Shown: positions 13,301-24,800 of the stretch, piece by piece
Layout: each line of letters opens with the position of its first letter
How positions within the stretch are numbered: position 1 is the first letter of the stretch
Assembly: GCA_036583965.1 (NCBI GenBank)
Contig: JAZBQD010000015.1
Coordinates: 23,651,310-23,715,309, forward strand
Reading direction: 5' to 3'
Length of the DNA stretch: 64,000 bases
DNA from: Prunella strophiata
Lineage: Eukaryota > Chordata > Aves > Passeriformes > Prunellidae
Made by a program: the position numbers and the translations under genes
Notes under the pieces: generated by a model
The model's input: the letters and a program-made list of their open reading frames with translations, nothing else
What the model was told of the DNA's origin: nothing
Database searches by the model: none

Positions 13301-16300
13301 CTTTTGCTGTTTTGTTTTTTTTTTTTTTTCCCCTCAAGTTTGGGAGTGGGATGGATTGTGTGTGATGATGTCCAAAGAATGTAAAGGGTTAAGGAAGTGG
13401 GACTGTGAAGCTCTGGCAAACAGGGCAGGTTTGGGAGCTCAGCTTTGTTAGCTGTGTGCTACAGAGCCCCGGGGCATTGCTGGGGAAAGGCAGTGGTGGG
13501 CAGGCAGAGAAGATGATTGCTAGAGGCAGCAGTTCATTGCTGCAGATCATTACAGCAGTCCTGCAGCACAAGAGAAACCCAGAAGGGGGATGTTAAATTA
13601 GGAATTCATTTCTCTCCATGTGTGCTTTAACTTCTGAACGCTGAGAAGAAACAATCCAACAACCTCCAGAAGCAGATGCTGGGGGAGAATAGGGAGTGAG
13701 AGCCACCATTCTTAGGGGTATTGGTGATTCAGCTCTAAGACAGTTTTCACTGCATGTTTTCAGTGTGAGGAAGCTCACTGTTGAATGACTGGATTAGAGT
13801 GTGAAGACAAGCTATATGTGCTTTATAAAAGGAGAAAAAATATTTTATGGTAAAACAGATTTGATGCTCCAGCTGCTAAAATCAGCTGCTACTGCAGTGA
13901 AATCTGCATTATGGTTGCCCCATATCAGCCAGTGAGGATGCAGGCATTAACATCTTTGAAAAGTTTGACCATGAGTTAGCCTAGCCCAAGGCAAGCAGAA
14001 CATGCATGACTGGCACTTGCATGGCAGGTAATCCAAGCTGACACTGACCTTGACAACATTACATGACAATATTTTCACTAGAGGAACCTGACCTTGAGTT
14101 TCCCAGCAGTGCTAGATTCCAGCAAGGCTTCTCTGCAGCTCGAGGACAGCACAGTGCTGTTCTTTTCATTTGGAAGTGTTTGGTGGGGTCAGCACAGCTA
14201 CCTCTCCCTGTTGTGTCCCTGGCCTTTGTTTGGTGTCACCTCATGGCCTTCATGGCATCTGCTAGACTGGGACTTGTTTTTGCAGGCATATGTGGAAAAG
14301 AAAGTGTTCTGGGGAACATTTAATGTTCCCTGGTCTGCAGAAGGGGCAGTGACTGTCATAAGCTGTATATGCAAAATACCTGGGGAGAAAAATTTCCAGA
14401 GACAAGGAGGAGGAGGAAAGACTGATGTCCTTGAGATGCCTCTGCTTCACTAAAGATACAACTTTTGCTCTTTGACTGGTGCACTCTGTGCACCTCTGTC
14501 TGCCACAGACTCCTCCAGAACACATCTGTTTTTAGGGACTCCAGTAGGATTGGGCTGTATTTCATGGCTTTGACTTAGTTTCCCCACTCTGATTTGATAT
14601 CAATCTTTTGCTTTGTTAATCTGTAAAAAATCAAACCAAACCCAAACAAAACCCAGCATGATGCATTTTTAATATTATTTAATTGATGAAGATGTCAATG
14701 ATAAAGATGTAATTTCATTGTTGATTGCTTCCTTGGAAAATATAAAGCTTCATGAAATGTGATTCCACATATTAGGCATCAGGAAAAGAGTAAACAAAAG
14801 GCAGAGATTACTAGAAGCTGTTTTTATGGGACAGTCAGATTGTAAATCACTATTGTTAGCCTTAAATTAGAGAAGCAGCTTTTGAGAGGGCAGGTTTTTC
14901 TTATCTGAAGTATCACAGAAGTTTCTGGTGTGACAATTTCCATGCACTCTGAAAAGGTTGGTAGTCTTTGCCTTTAAAAAGAAAAACAGTAAATTAATCT
15001 GTCTTTTCTTCTTCATTTGTATTCACTGTATGCAACCTTCTTTGGAGGCTGTGCAGTCCAAAGGATGGAGACCACAACAGGAATCTCTGTGAGCAACTGG
15101 GAATCTGTTTCCTGTTGTTTATCTGGCAGAATGACAAAATCAGTCTTCTCATCTTTCTCCATTAATTTCTCTCTGTGTCCTATAACCGTGTGCAGAATAA
15201 TTAGTTAATGGGACTAATTCTGTTTTCATTTACACTAATGTCATTATGTGTGATACCTGATGACATCAATGAAATGAAATAAACCTGAAGAAACTGCTGA
15301 GGTCAGAATCACAGACAGGATTTGAAAACCAGTAAGTTTTTTCATTCAAAATGAACCAATAAGTTCATTTTCATCCGGGATCTGGAGTCATGTGATTTTT
15401 TCTCTATTTGCTTTGCACTCCCAGTAACTTCTTTGCCCCCTTTTCTCTGGGTACAATCAGCACTGTTTAATGTAATTATCTCAGTTTTGTCTTTGCTCAA
15501 TGACATGATTCCATTGTTCAACATCATTATTCCATCAATTCAGCCACTTTGATAAATGGATGGGCAGTTATGATGCTTGGCTGTACCACAACACTAACAT
15601 TGCCCAGAACCAAATGAAATTGTTCTTTTTGCTGTTCTGCAACAGCAAAACTTGTCTGGCAGTTTTGAAAAGCAAGAAAAGGTTCTGCAGCTATCAGTTG
15701 AAGCTTTCTGGGGTAAAAAAACAGACCAATGGTTTGACGTGTAGGAACCCTAATGGAGTAGTTTTGCCCAATTACTTCAAAATTAGTTTTGATATATTTT
15801 CTGTATTTTTGGTAGGTCACCTTAATGTAAACTTTAGAATTAAGTCTAGCTTTCTTGTGCTTTAAAGCTAACACAATTCAGATAAATCCCCCATTAACTC
15901 ATTTTTTCTTGAACCTAGTATATTTTTCTAAAACTATTTTCAGTCTGAAGTTTATTTTTAATAGTGGTATTGGCTTCACTTCTACATATCATTTTTATCT
16001 CCTAAGCTATTAAAACTTTATTATTATCATTACAGTAATGTGGTGACCAGAACTGAACACAAAACTCTCAATTCCCTGCCAGAGCCTTATATAATAGGAG
16101 AACAATGGATGAATGTTGTTAATTTTAAATGCAAAATTATAAATCAATTACAGTGATGGCAAAAGCCCTTCGTGACATGCCACAATTTACTTTCAAAGAC
16201 ATTTAAACCTATTTCACATGCTGAACAATCTGTAATAAATTATGATTTTTTTTCTCCTGAAATGAAGCTATAATTATGACAGTTGAATTCTTGTTCTGAG

Positions 16301-16371
16301 AAATAAGGTGGCATTTAATTCCTTGAGAACAAATGACACTCACAAAAGAACAGTTAATTATTCTCAGCTGC
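10328..16371. other. Intergenic, no gene recognised
   Basis: AT-rich sequence with chance frames only. The pair of overlapping frames on opposite strands at 15527-15874 (115 and 101 codons) has no recognisable domain and is probably fortuitous. A run of A lies near 12333-12351 and a run of T near 13315-13330. Confidence 0.6.
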
Positions 16372-16419
16372 AAAAAAAAAAAAAAAAAAGAAAAAAAAAG
16401 AAAAAAAAGAAAAAAAAAG
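16372..16419. repeat. A-rich simple repeat, (A8-9 G)n
   Basis: Eighteen A are followed by three blocks of eight or nine A, each separated by a single G. This suggests slippage growth of an A8-9 G unit. Confidence 0.95.
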
Positions 16420-18329
16420 TGGGGGTAGGGAGAGAAAAAAAAGTATGAAAGAGAATGTGGTAGCACTTTATATGAAGTGTCTGTTAATGAATCCTTAACG
16501 AAAGCTGTACTGCAATTGAACTTTGCTTGGTGTCCGTGTGATTGAGTGACAATCTTTAAGTCCAACCCTTCCCATAAAATCAAAACCACATTCAGACAAG
16601 GGGTACAATGAAAGGATGTATCTTCAGGAAATATTACATCTCTGTCAGCAAACCTTCACTATGCAAAGAACAAAATGCAAAACAGACAGCTAAGTAATCT
16701 CTGCAGTTTAAAGCTCTGTTGCAATTGTACCATGGTACAATTAGTCCTGATACTTAATTTCCATGCTTACTGTTAGAATAAGATGAATCATTTTGCCTTG
16801 TGCCAGTGCTCACAGGGCACTAAAGAGGGGTGCTCACCAGTCAGCTCCTTCCCCCTACAGATGTGTGACCATGTGCTTCACTCTTTGCATGCCTGGGTCC
16901 TGCTCTCAGTCGGTGGGACCACACAAGGGTCACAGGGTAAGGGACTGCCTGGATACAGAGTTTCTTCCCTGGAAGTTCTGACCACCCCAATTTCCTGTTG
17001 CAGCTTTGCAGAAAGCAGTGCATGGCTGAGTGTAGGTTCCTGCAGCATCTCACATTCTCAATTCTTGCTGTCTTGGTGGAGAGCTGTCAGTCCTGTTAAT
17101 CTGCAGTCCTTCCTCAGGGAAGAGACGTGTTCCAGAAGGGTGATACTAAGTGGAATACCCTCATCCTTCTTGGTTCAATTAAGATTTGTGAATTGGCTAA
17201 TTTGGGGGCTCTCTAAAGTGTAGTTGGAACAACACAGTTGCATGTAAAACAAGGCCTAATGCACTGAGTTACATTAATGTTAAATCAAAGATGATTGGAT
17301 TAATTGCTGTTTCATTTTATCTTCCGTGCATGTGTGATGCTGGCAGAATTTCAGAGCTTTCAGAAAAATTGATTGAGAATGCTGTGGAAACAATAGCAGC
17401 AAAAAGACTTTCATATCAAGTCTTTCTGCTCTCTTTTAAGAGGTATACAGTCTGAAATTTGGAGGATATAATGTATTTCTTAATATCTGTATTTTTTATG
17501 CTGCTCATAAAATGTATGAAAATTAATTGATCATACATTGTGTGAGGTACTGGATATGGCAACTGCCAATTATTCCTCTGAGAGAAAGCAGACTTTTCAT
17601 CAGACTTTCACCACAACAAAGCATATGAGAAAATCTGGCTGATTTCTTGTGGAAAAAAAAAATATATTGTTCATAATGTAGAAGTACACACTTTTAAATA
17701 TTATGCACATATTTTTAATTTTGTCACCTTCATATTCAAATCTGCTTAAATCCCTTGGTAGAATGACAGAACAGTGTGAGACCCATGAGGAAACTCACAC
17801 ACTTTGGTATTTTATTTTATTTGTCTGCTCAGTTCTGATAGCAAACAGAAGATTTATTAGTGCAATGTAAAATATTCACTGGCAGGTAAAAGTAATTCTG
17901 TTAATGAACATGATTAAAACAGCAGCTGGAATACAGAAAATGCAGCGTTTGCAAGATCTGTGGAATTAATAGACCTTAAAATACTTGGGAAATCAATTAA
18001 AATACATCTTCAAGATTACAAAAATCACTGTGCATGTGTTTAACTTGAAAATTAACAATAAAAAGAATAAACCCCATACTTCCTCAGCAAGAACATTTCA
18101 AAGTGCCTTTTCCTGACCACTGCAGAGCTTGCAGAAAGATTTGGGGAACTGATATTTTTCCACATCTTTTAATTGGGAAGGTACTTTGCCAGCGAGAGCT
18201 CAAGGAAGTTGGAAGCTTGCACTTCTTCCTTGTCCTCCCTTAGGGCATTCTCTCACTGACTGTGTATTTTCTGTATTTAAAAGGTTATTTATATCCCTGC
18301 ATGTGGGATAAATGCTCATTAAAGTTGCT
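16420..18329. other. Intergenic, no gene recognised
   Basis: AT-rich sequence. A 146-codon plus-strand frame at 16783-17223 has no recognisable domain and overlaps other open frames. No repeat family could be assigned. Confidence 0.55.
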
Positions 18330-18751
18330 TTGCTGCTACTGCACCTGGACTTGTTGGCGAGGGCTGGGTGCTGCCAGGCAGAGGAGGTGCAGAGAGTGCT
18401 GGCCTGGCCTCAGGGTGGTGTCCCCACTGTCCTTGGCCCCATCCCACCTCCCCCAGGTGAAGACAGCAGGACACATCAGTGATGGGGCCATGGTGGAGAA
18501 CATGACCAATGTCCCTGCTTCCCTGCTGGTGACACCACTGCCCTGCCCCTGAGCTGCTGGGGCAATGGGGAAAGGTCAGCCCTCCTGACTGCACCAACGG
18601 GAGCACAAACCCTGGCACCAGAGGTTGCTCAGGAGAAAGGAGGAGCTGGAAGAAACACACAGGTGCTTTGCACAGCAAATTTCCATGTCAGGCTTGGTTC
18701 CTGGGTGGCTCTTTGGTGAGGGAGCATGTGGGGCAGTGGGGACACAGTGGG
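18330..18751. other. GC-richer flank of the LTR, unassigned
   Basis: The stretch is clearly richer in G and C than its surroundings but poor in CpG. It directly abuts the LTR at 18752. It may belong to the same element or be an older insertion with decayed CpGs. Frames on both strands here (96 and 119 codons) match nothing I recognise. Confidence 0.4.
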
Positions 18752-19336
18752 TGTGTCAGAACCCAGGACATCCCTCTGGACTGCCCTGGATGGCTCAAGC
18801 CCCTGGCAGGGGGCTCAAAGGCCTTGGCACAGAGCCCAAGACCCCTGTGCCTTTGATCTGGAGCCGTGGAAAAGATTACCAACCTTATATGAAGAATTAC
18901 AAGCCACAAAAATTAAGTAGAGTAATAATAAGTTTCTCATAGTGTGAAAATGTAGAATTTTAGGGTTTTTTAGAATAAGGGTTTGGGGGCCAAGATGGAG
19001 GAATTTGGGTGTGTTCTGTCCTTCTTTCTTCTTCTTCAGGTCCTTCATCTTCTGGGTGATGATGGCACTTTTGGATTGGTTTAGAGTAGAGTTAGACTCT
19101 GTGACATGGGTGATAGGTATTGGAAAAGAATGGTAAATAATGTACACATAGTTTTTAGTATAAAAAGACAACACTGCCCCAGAGGTGAGCAGTGCACTCC
19201 TAACTGGCCTGCCAAATGGACCTCGGCAGGAAAGGGGAAAAATCTGTTAGATAAGAAATAATAAACAACCTTGAAAACTGCACAAGAAGCTCCTGACTCC
19301 TTCGGTCTCTCGGGCCAGAACACAGAGACTTTCTCA
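18752..19336 (+). mobile_element. Endogenous retrovirus LTR (passerine type), about 585 bp
   Basis: The sequence begins with TGTGTCAGAACCC and ends with ACTTTCTCA, giving the TG...CA ends of an LTR. Inside are a purine-rich block (GGGGGCCAAGATGGAGGAAT, about 18987-19006), a TATA box (TATAAAAA, 19159-19166) and a poly(A) signal (AATAAA, 19260-19265). These lie in the order and spacing of U3, R and U5, which fixes the plus orientation. The overall sequence resembles LTRs I know from songbird genomes; the exact subfamily is not determined. No target duplication is visible: GTGGG lies before it and CTGAT after it. The left edge could instead lie at about 18943, where another TGTG begins. Confidence 0.72.
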
Positions 19337-19560
19337 CTGATTGGGGTCATCTCGAGGCTACAGAGAGACACAGACATGGGTGCTCCCTTCCCTGGCCCTG
19401 CAGCCAGAGCAGCCTGTTTCAGGCACAGGCTGGACCAGCCCAGCCACCACTGCATCATCCAGCCAAATGAGGCTGGGTTTTGATGGGACCACTTGGCTTC
19501 CCTCTGCTTCCTTGAGGCTGGCTGCCTCACAAGTGTAGGAAACATTTTCCCAGACAATCT
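19337..19560 (+). other. Possible ERV leader remnant after the LTR
   Basis: Five bases after the LTR end comes TGGGGTCATCTCGAGG, placed and shaped like a retroviral tRNA primer-binding site, though I could not match it to a specific tRNA. The following 200 bases are GC-richer than the surroundings. If this is a leader, the copy is a truncated provirus rather than a solo LTR. No gag or pol coding similarity follows. Confidence 0.35.
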
Positions 19561-21494
19561 AATGTGGTGGGTTTTTCTTAACTAAATGTAATAGCAGATT
19601 TTTTTTTACTCTGTGCTGTTTTAGTGCCACTTTCTCTTTATGGGCTGTATGTTACTGTACAGCTCTGTCCCTGTGAAAGAGGAAACTGGTCTGTGCTGTT
19701 CTTTCTCATGTAGTTAATACAGAAAAATTATGGATGTGATTGTGCTTTCATTTACAATTGTTGAGTCTTCTAGCCTTTCTTGGTACCTGCAGGAGTAAAT
19801 ATAGTGCTCTGGAAAGGTGAGGATGCAAAGTGATATCCCTTGGTTATTGATATTTCTGGTCCAGCACAGACAGTAAAACACATCCCTATGCCAAACTATT
19901 TATTATTTTTTTATCCAGAGGTAGCATCACTCTGGGAAAAAACAATGAAACAAACAATAGGCATTCCCTTTTCAATCACTTATAGACCTTGAAATGTAAT
20001 CACCTTCCCTTGAGACATGCTGCAGATTTGGGGGTTTTATTTACCTGATTATATCACTGATGATCTAAACCTGGCAAACCTGGGACAGGTTTAGCATATT
20101 TCCCTACTGTGGCAATATCAGATACAGTCTTGTTTTAGTCACCAGATTTTGGATCTGAATTAATGATGAAATTATTTGATACAGTAGCAGGGATAACAAA
20201 CAAAGGCCAATGATTATGGAGGAATAAAGAACTGAACAAATCTAGGATGAATCTCACCATAAGCAATATGGGGCATTATAACCACACAGACATTCCAATG
20301 CATAAAAGCCAGACTGATGTTTCATAATCCAGCCTCTGCCAAATTAATACACAGTACAATAGACAGAGAGTATTTTGAGACAGTTACATCAAAAGTGAGA
20401 GAATAGTGGTGTTTAAGGGAAAAGAGATTTACAGATTTCTTCTCTTTAAAGAACAATTCACTTACATATACTTCCAGAAGATATGTGAATTTGAGGATCC
20501 TGTCTAGGCAAGAAGTAATTAGTGGATGTCTGGTTGGCAGGACCTTTTTATTTCCAAAATTTTTGAGAAAATCAATGAGAAAAAGGTTATGAGTACAAGG
20601 AGAGTGTTACTGAGACTGTTGTCTCAATCACCAAAGGAACACAAAGAGCTGCAGAAAATCTTTAGCACATTTATCATTCAAGAACTTGGATTTGAGCCTG
20701 AAAGAGCTGCCTGCTTTTACAATGTATTCATTACTACCTGATTGTTGGTGTAAGAAAATAGAGTATCTGCTCTATGCCAACAACTAAGTCAGAATTGTTT
20801 GGAGTGCAACAGGATCTGAAAGCTGTACTGAGATCAAGCAGTTTGCTTAAGAGTATCAATGATCTAGTACTTCAGGTGTCAGAAATGAGGTATTCAAACA
20901 TCAGTTACTCTTCCAGGGAAATTTTTTTCAAATGAGCATCGTGGTCCTTTTCTATAAGAGACCCCAATTAAAGTAGATTGATGTATTTTTCTGCTTGTAA
21001 AAAGTAATCCAAGTAACTTCATCCTTTTAATGCTTTTTACATACAGTGAATCCCTTACTTATGCAAACATGATGAAAAAGAATTAGAGTGAGATAGATTG
21101 TGCACCTCTTAATGAATTTCACAATATATCCTGTATTTCCCATTCAAGTAATGAGGAAGGTGAAATACACAGATGCCTCAAGAGCTGCTAAAGTCCTCAA
21201 GTTCCTCTGAAAAGAGGATTCACCATGAGTTTTCTTTCCATTTATACTTCCTTTCCATAGAAGATGCAGAAGGTCAGTTCTGTCATCACACCATAAATAA
21301 AAGTGCTGATTTCATGGAGAAGGAAGCCCTGGTGAGCAGGGTATGAACCTCAGTGGACCACAGTAAAGCCCAGGCTCCTTCCTTCCAGTACATACTGCAA
21401 GGGATCTTCTCTTTCCTCTCAAACTTTCCCTAAGAGATGAAGTCTTAAAGAATATGAGAAAGGTTGCTTTCCATATTCATCATCATTCAGTCTA
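19561..21494. other. Intergenic, no gene recognised
   Basis: AT-rich with no assignable repeat. A 71-codon plus-strand frame at 20526-20741 has no recognisable motif. Confidence 0.6.
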
Positions 21495-21870
21495 AGAATC
21501 ATATAAACATGTTTGTTTGTAATCATACAAACATAGAGCAGTTTGGGCAGGAAGAGATCTCTGGAGATCATCAATCCAACCTCTCTCAGAGGACTAATGA
21601 ACTCCTGTTGCTCAGGGCAGCAACTCTGCTGTCCTGAACACCTGTGAGGATGAAGGCTCACAGACTCCCTGGGCAGCCTGTCCCAGTCTTTGACCACCAT
21701 TATGGTAGAAGGAAGTTCTCCCACAGTGAATCAGAATCTGCCATGCTCCAGCTCGTGTCTCCTGCTGCTCATGCCATCACTGCATACCTCCAAGAAGAGT
21801 CTTTATCCCATTTTCTCCACACCTTCCAATACAGAGAGCAGCAAGGTCTCCTCTGAGCCTTCTCTCTTAG
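21495..21870 (-). mobile_element. CR1 LINE 3' end, antisense
   Basis: The region has the layout of an antisense CR1 3' end. It starts with AATCATA-type terminal repeats (21497-21535), then CAGTTTGGGCAGGAAGAGAT and a GATCATCAATCCAACC block. After that come CCTGGGCAGCCTGTCCCAGT and ACCACCATTATGGTAGAAGG, where family members usually have a GGGCAACCTGTTCCAGTG-like and an ACCCTCATGGTAAAGAA-like block. Divergence from typical copies is considerable, so this is an old, 5'-truncated insertion. Confidence 0.9.
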
Positions 21871-24800
21871 AAATACTGCTTCTGTCAGGGAATGTGTGAC
21901 AACATTTTTCTGGGAATAAAAGCATGATTTCTATATTCTGTCTATAGTTTGTCCTCAATTGCTATCTGCACTACTTTAAAAGAAGTTAAAATCTTGTTAT
22001 TGTTACCCTGTTCTTCTAAAGTTCTACTAAGCCTTCTGATGTTTACATTTTTGTAATGGACTTTCTCACACATTTTCATGCAAACAATGTTTGTTTTGCA
22101 TTCTTTCTGGAGCCAGAGAAAATTGATTAACTGTTGCTTTCACCAGTGTGGTTGGAGAGGTGGCAACTTCACCCCCCAATCCCTGGCCGTTTATGGAATT
22201 CTATGAATATTGGAGTCAGAAATTAAACTTCCTTTTTTCTTACCTTGAACTTTGATGCGTGAGAGTGTCATTCATTTCGTGTCGTAATACAATGTTTTAG
22301 CCATAGCCTACCTTTTTAAACTCTTTGAAAAATGTCCTTTGCTATTGCTTGTTCAATTCAGGTTGAATTCTTAATATTTCTACTTAGCAATGACTATAGC
22401 AAATACATTACTGCTTTTTAAGAATGGTGGTGGAAAGATGAGACAAAATATGAGCAAGAGTAATAATTTTGGGTTGAACATAATGTTGTACTAAATTGAA
22501 AAAAAACTTTTATTTTGTCATTAATCAGGAAAAGTATTAAAAGACCTAGGAAGATAAAGGAAGAAGATAAGCAGTGGTCAGTCTCATGCAGCCCTATGTT
22601 GAAATCTTCCATTAAGAAGATGTCATCCTAGAATACTTCAGTATTTTCCAGCTTTTAAAACCAAAATTTCAACTGTATTTGTCAAAAATGTATCAGATGT
22701 TTTGACTCACCCTGCCTTCTATTTTTTCAGTCAATAAATCATTTCTGGAAGATGTCAGTCAACTACATTCACAACCTTTTAGAAAGCCCCAGCTCATGTG
22801 CCAATATCAGCACATGGGTACATGGCTTTTGGTCTCTAGAACTATCCTTGGAGTCTTTTCTGACCCTTGACATTTCTGTTTTTGAGTTTCATGCCAAGAC
22901 ACCCCAAAGCCTCTAGAAAATTAGAAATACTGAAAATGGGAACAGCTTTTAAAGTAGAGGTGCAAACGTAGTGAAAATTTGTAAAGAATTCCTACAGCAT
23001 TCTTGGCATCTGGCTGGCAATTTCATATAATCAGATTTCTCCTTTAGTTCCTGTTATGTTAATTGATTGGTTTGTAGTTCTGAAAAATTGCAGCTCACAC
23101 TCTGTTCAGCTTCCAGGTTCAGGCTCATTGTTTTAAAAACTGCACCGTGCAATATGGAAAGCTGGGCTTTTTAATGCAGGTTTTAACAACTGCAGTTAAA
23201 TTATTTGGGGTGGGGGAAAAGACATATCCAAGGATAACACCTGTTTTGATGCTATTAAAGCCCTGCAGCAGTATATGGATAGAATACTTCTAGAAAACCT
23301 TGCTTTGTAGAGTTTAAAATGATTACAGGGCCAAAGGGGTTGCAAGTAGTTAGTCCCAGGAAAATAGATTGGTAATGATGGAAACAGATTGATTTCAGCT
23401 ATTGCCCAGGTGTAATGGAAGGTGTGTGATGGTGGCATTTAAAGATATAGAAGAGCAATTAGAGAGACAGGTGCTGCTTATGCTGAAACTTGCCTGTTGT
23501 GGTGTACACAACCTGAAGTAAAACTGCTGCTGCAATGCAGTGGCTTTAAAACAGAATCAGTTACATTATTTTATTTTTTAAATGATAAAAAGTGTCATTG
23601 GTTCCTCTGTCCTTTCCTGCACTGGTGCCTCTTAGCAACTGTCTTTGTGAAAGTCATAAATTCAAAATAAATCAAATACAGTGCAAGTCTCCCCAAAGCA
23701 AACTAAGTTTCCCATTTATTTCTTTGCCAAGTGCTCTCCTGCAGCAAACAAGTGCAGTTCTTAAATCTTTACAACTCAGCCTGATGTTTTCCTAGAGAAC
23801 ATGAGGAGAAAATGTAGGTCCCTGCTTGCAGTGAGATTTTTCCCCCTTCTTCTTTCCCCAGTCTTCTGGGCTGGCTTGGGATTCACCCTGGGTCTGGATT
23901 AAAGCACAATATCTGAGTGCCCCAGGCTTGGGTGTTGTGCATCCCATTTCTTTCCTCTTCCCACACTCCAGACTGGTCATGTTCTCTCTGCTTCCAAACT
24001 CCAGTCCAGGTGGGCAGGGCAGAGCTTGGGGCCCTGGTTGGGAGGAGATTCAAAGCAAAGGAAGGGGGAAAAGGGAATATGGTGTGGGAAGCTAGGGTGG
24101 GGGAGAGGGAGGTGCCATCAGTGCTCCAGGGTAGGAGAGGCTTTGGTGCATCAGGGAGCACTTCAGCTGCCAAGGCTGCAGGAGCTGGGGTACTTGAGGT
24201 CTGGACTGCAGATATCTTTTTTTTTTTTTTTTTTGTCAAAAACTTTGAGAAATCAATGGAAAAATAGCCCTGCAGTTTCTGCCCTCCCTAATGTCTGTAT
24301 CTGCAGCCAGGCACTACTTACTGTTTACTACTCACTGTTTATTCACACAGAGAACCACACTAGAAGTTGTTTATAGATTTAGTCTCAAAAGTTAATTCAA
24401 GAGCTTTACAAAACCACTAATACCACCAGCTCTTAATGCTGTAATGAACTACTGTAATAAATGTGAAGTCTTTGGATAATGTACTACCAACAGAGTATGC
24501 TAAGAAACAATAGAACCCAACTAACAAAAAAGAAAAAGCCCTCCAGAAAAGTCCCACTAACCCCCTGTTTGGATTTGCTCCAACCACACATGAAAAGTGT
24601 CTAATCTTTGTTTTAAACCCAACCTCTGCAAATGATCTGTTGTATCAATTGACAGTGAAGAAGGAAAGTGGGAAAAGCACAGGTGCTGAGAGCTACCCTC
24701 TCTTCAGTTTAATTTTGGATAATTTTGTGCTTCACTTGCTCTGAGTCTAGCTGTTCACTTTGTTATATCCACTGTTTGTTTCACTGGCTTTGTTATATCC

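Noticed and set aside
15527..15874. Overlapping frames on both strands (115 and 101 codons)
   Set aside because: Mirror-image openness in AT-rich DNA, no recognisable protein features.
16555..16620. Possible CR1 antisense remnant (TTTAAGTCCAACCC)
   Set aside because: The similarity is about 14 bases, too short to support against chance.
19081..19557. 158-codon minus-strand frame
   Set aside because: It lies antisense across the LTR at 18752-19336 and its downstream flank, so it is a repeat shadow.
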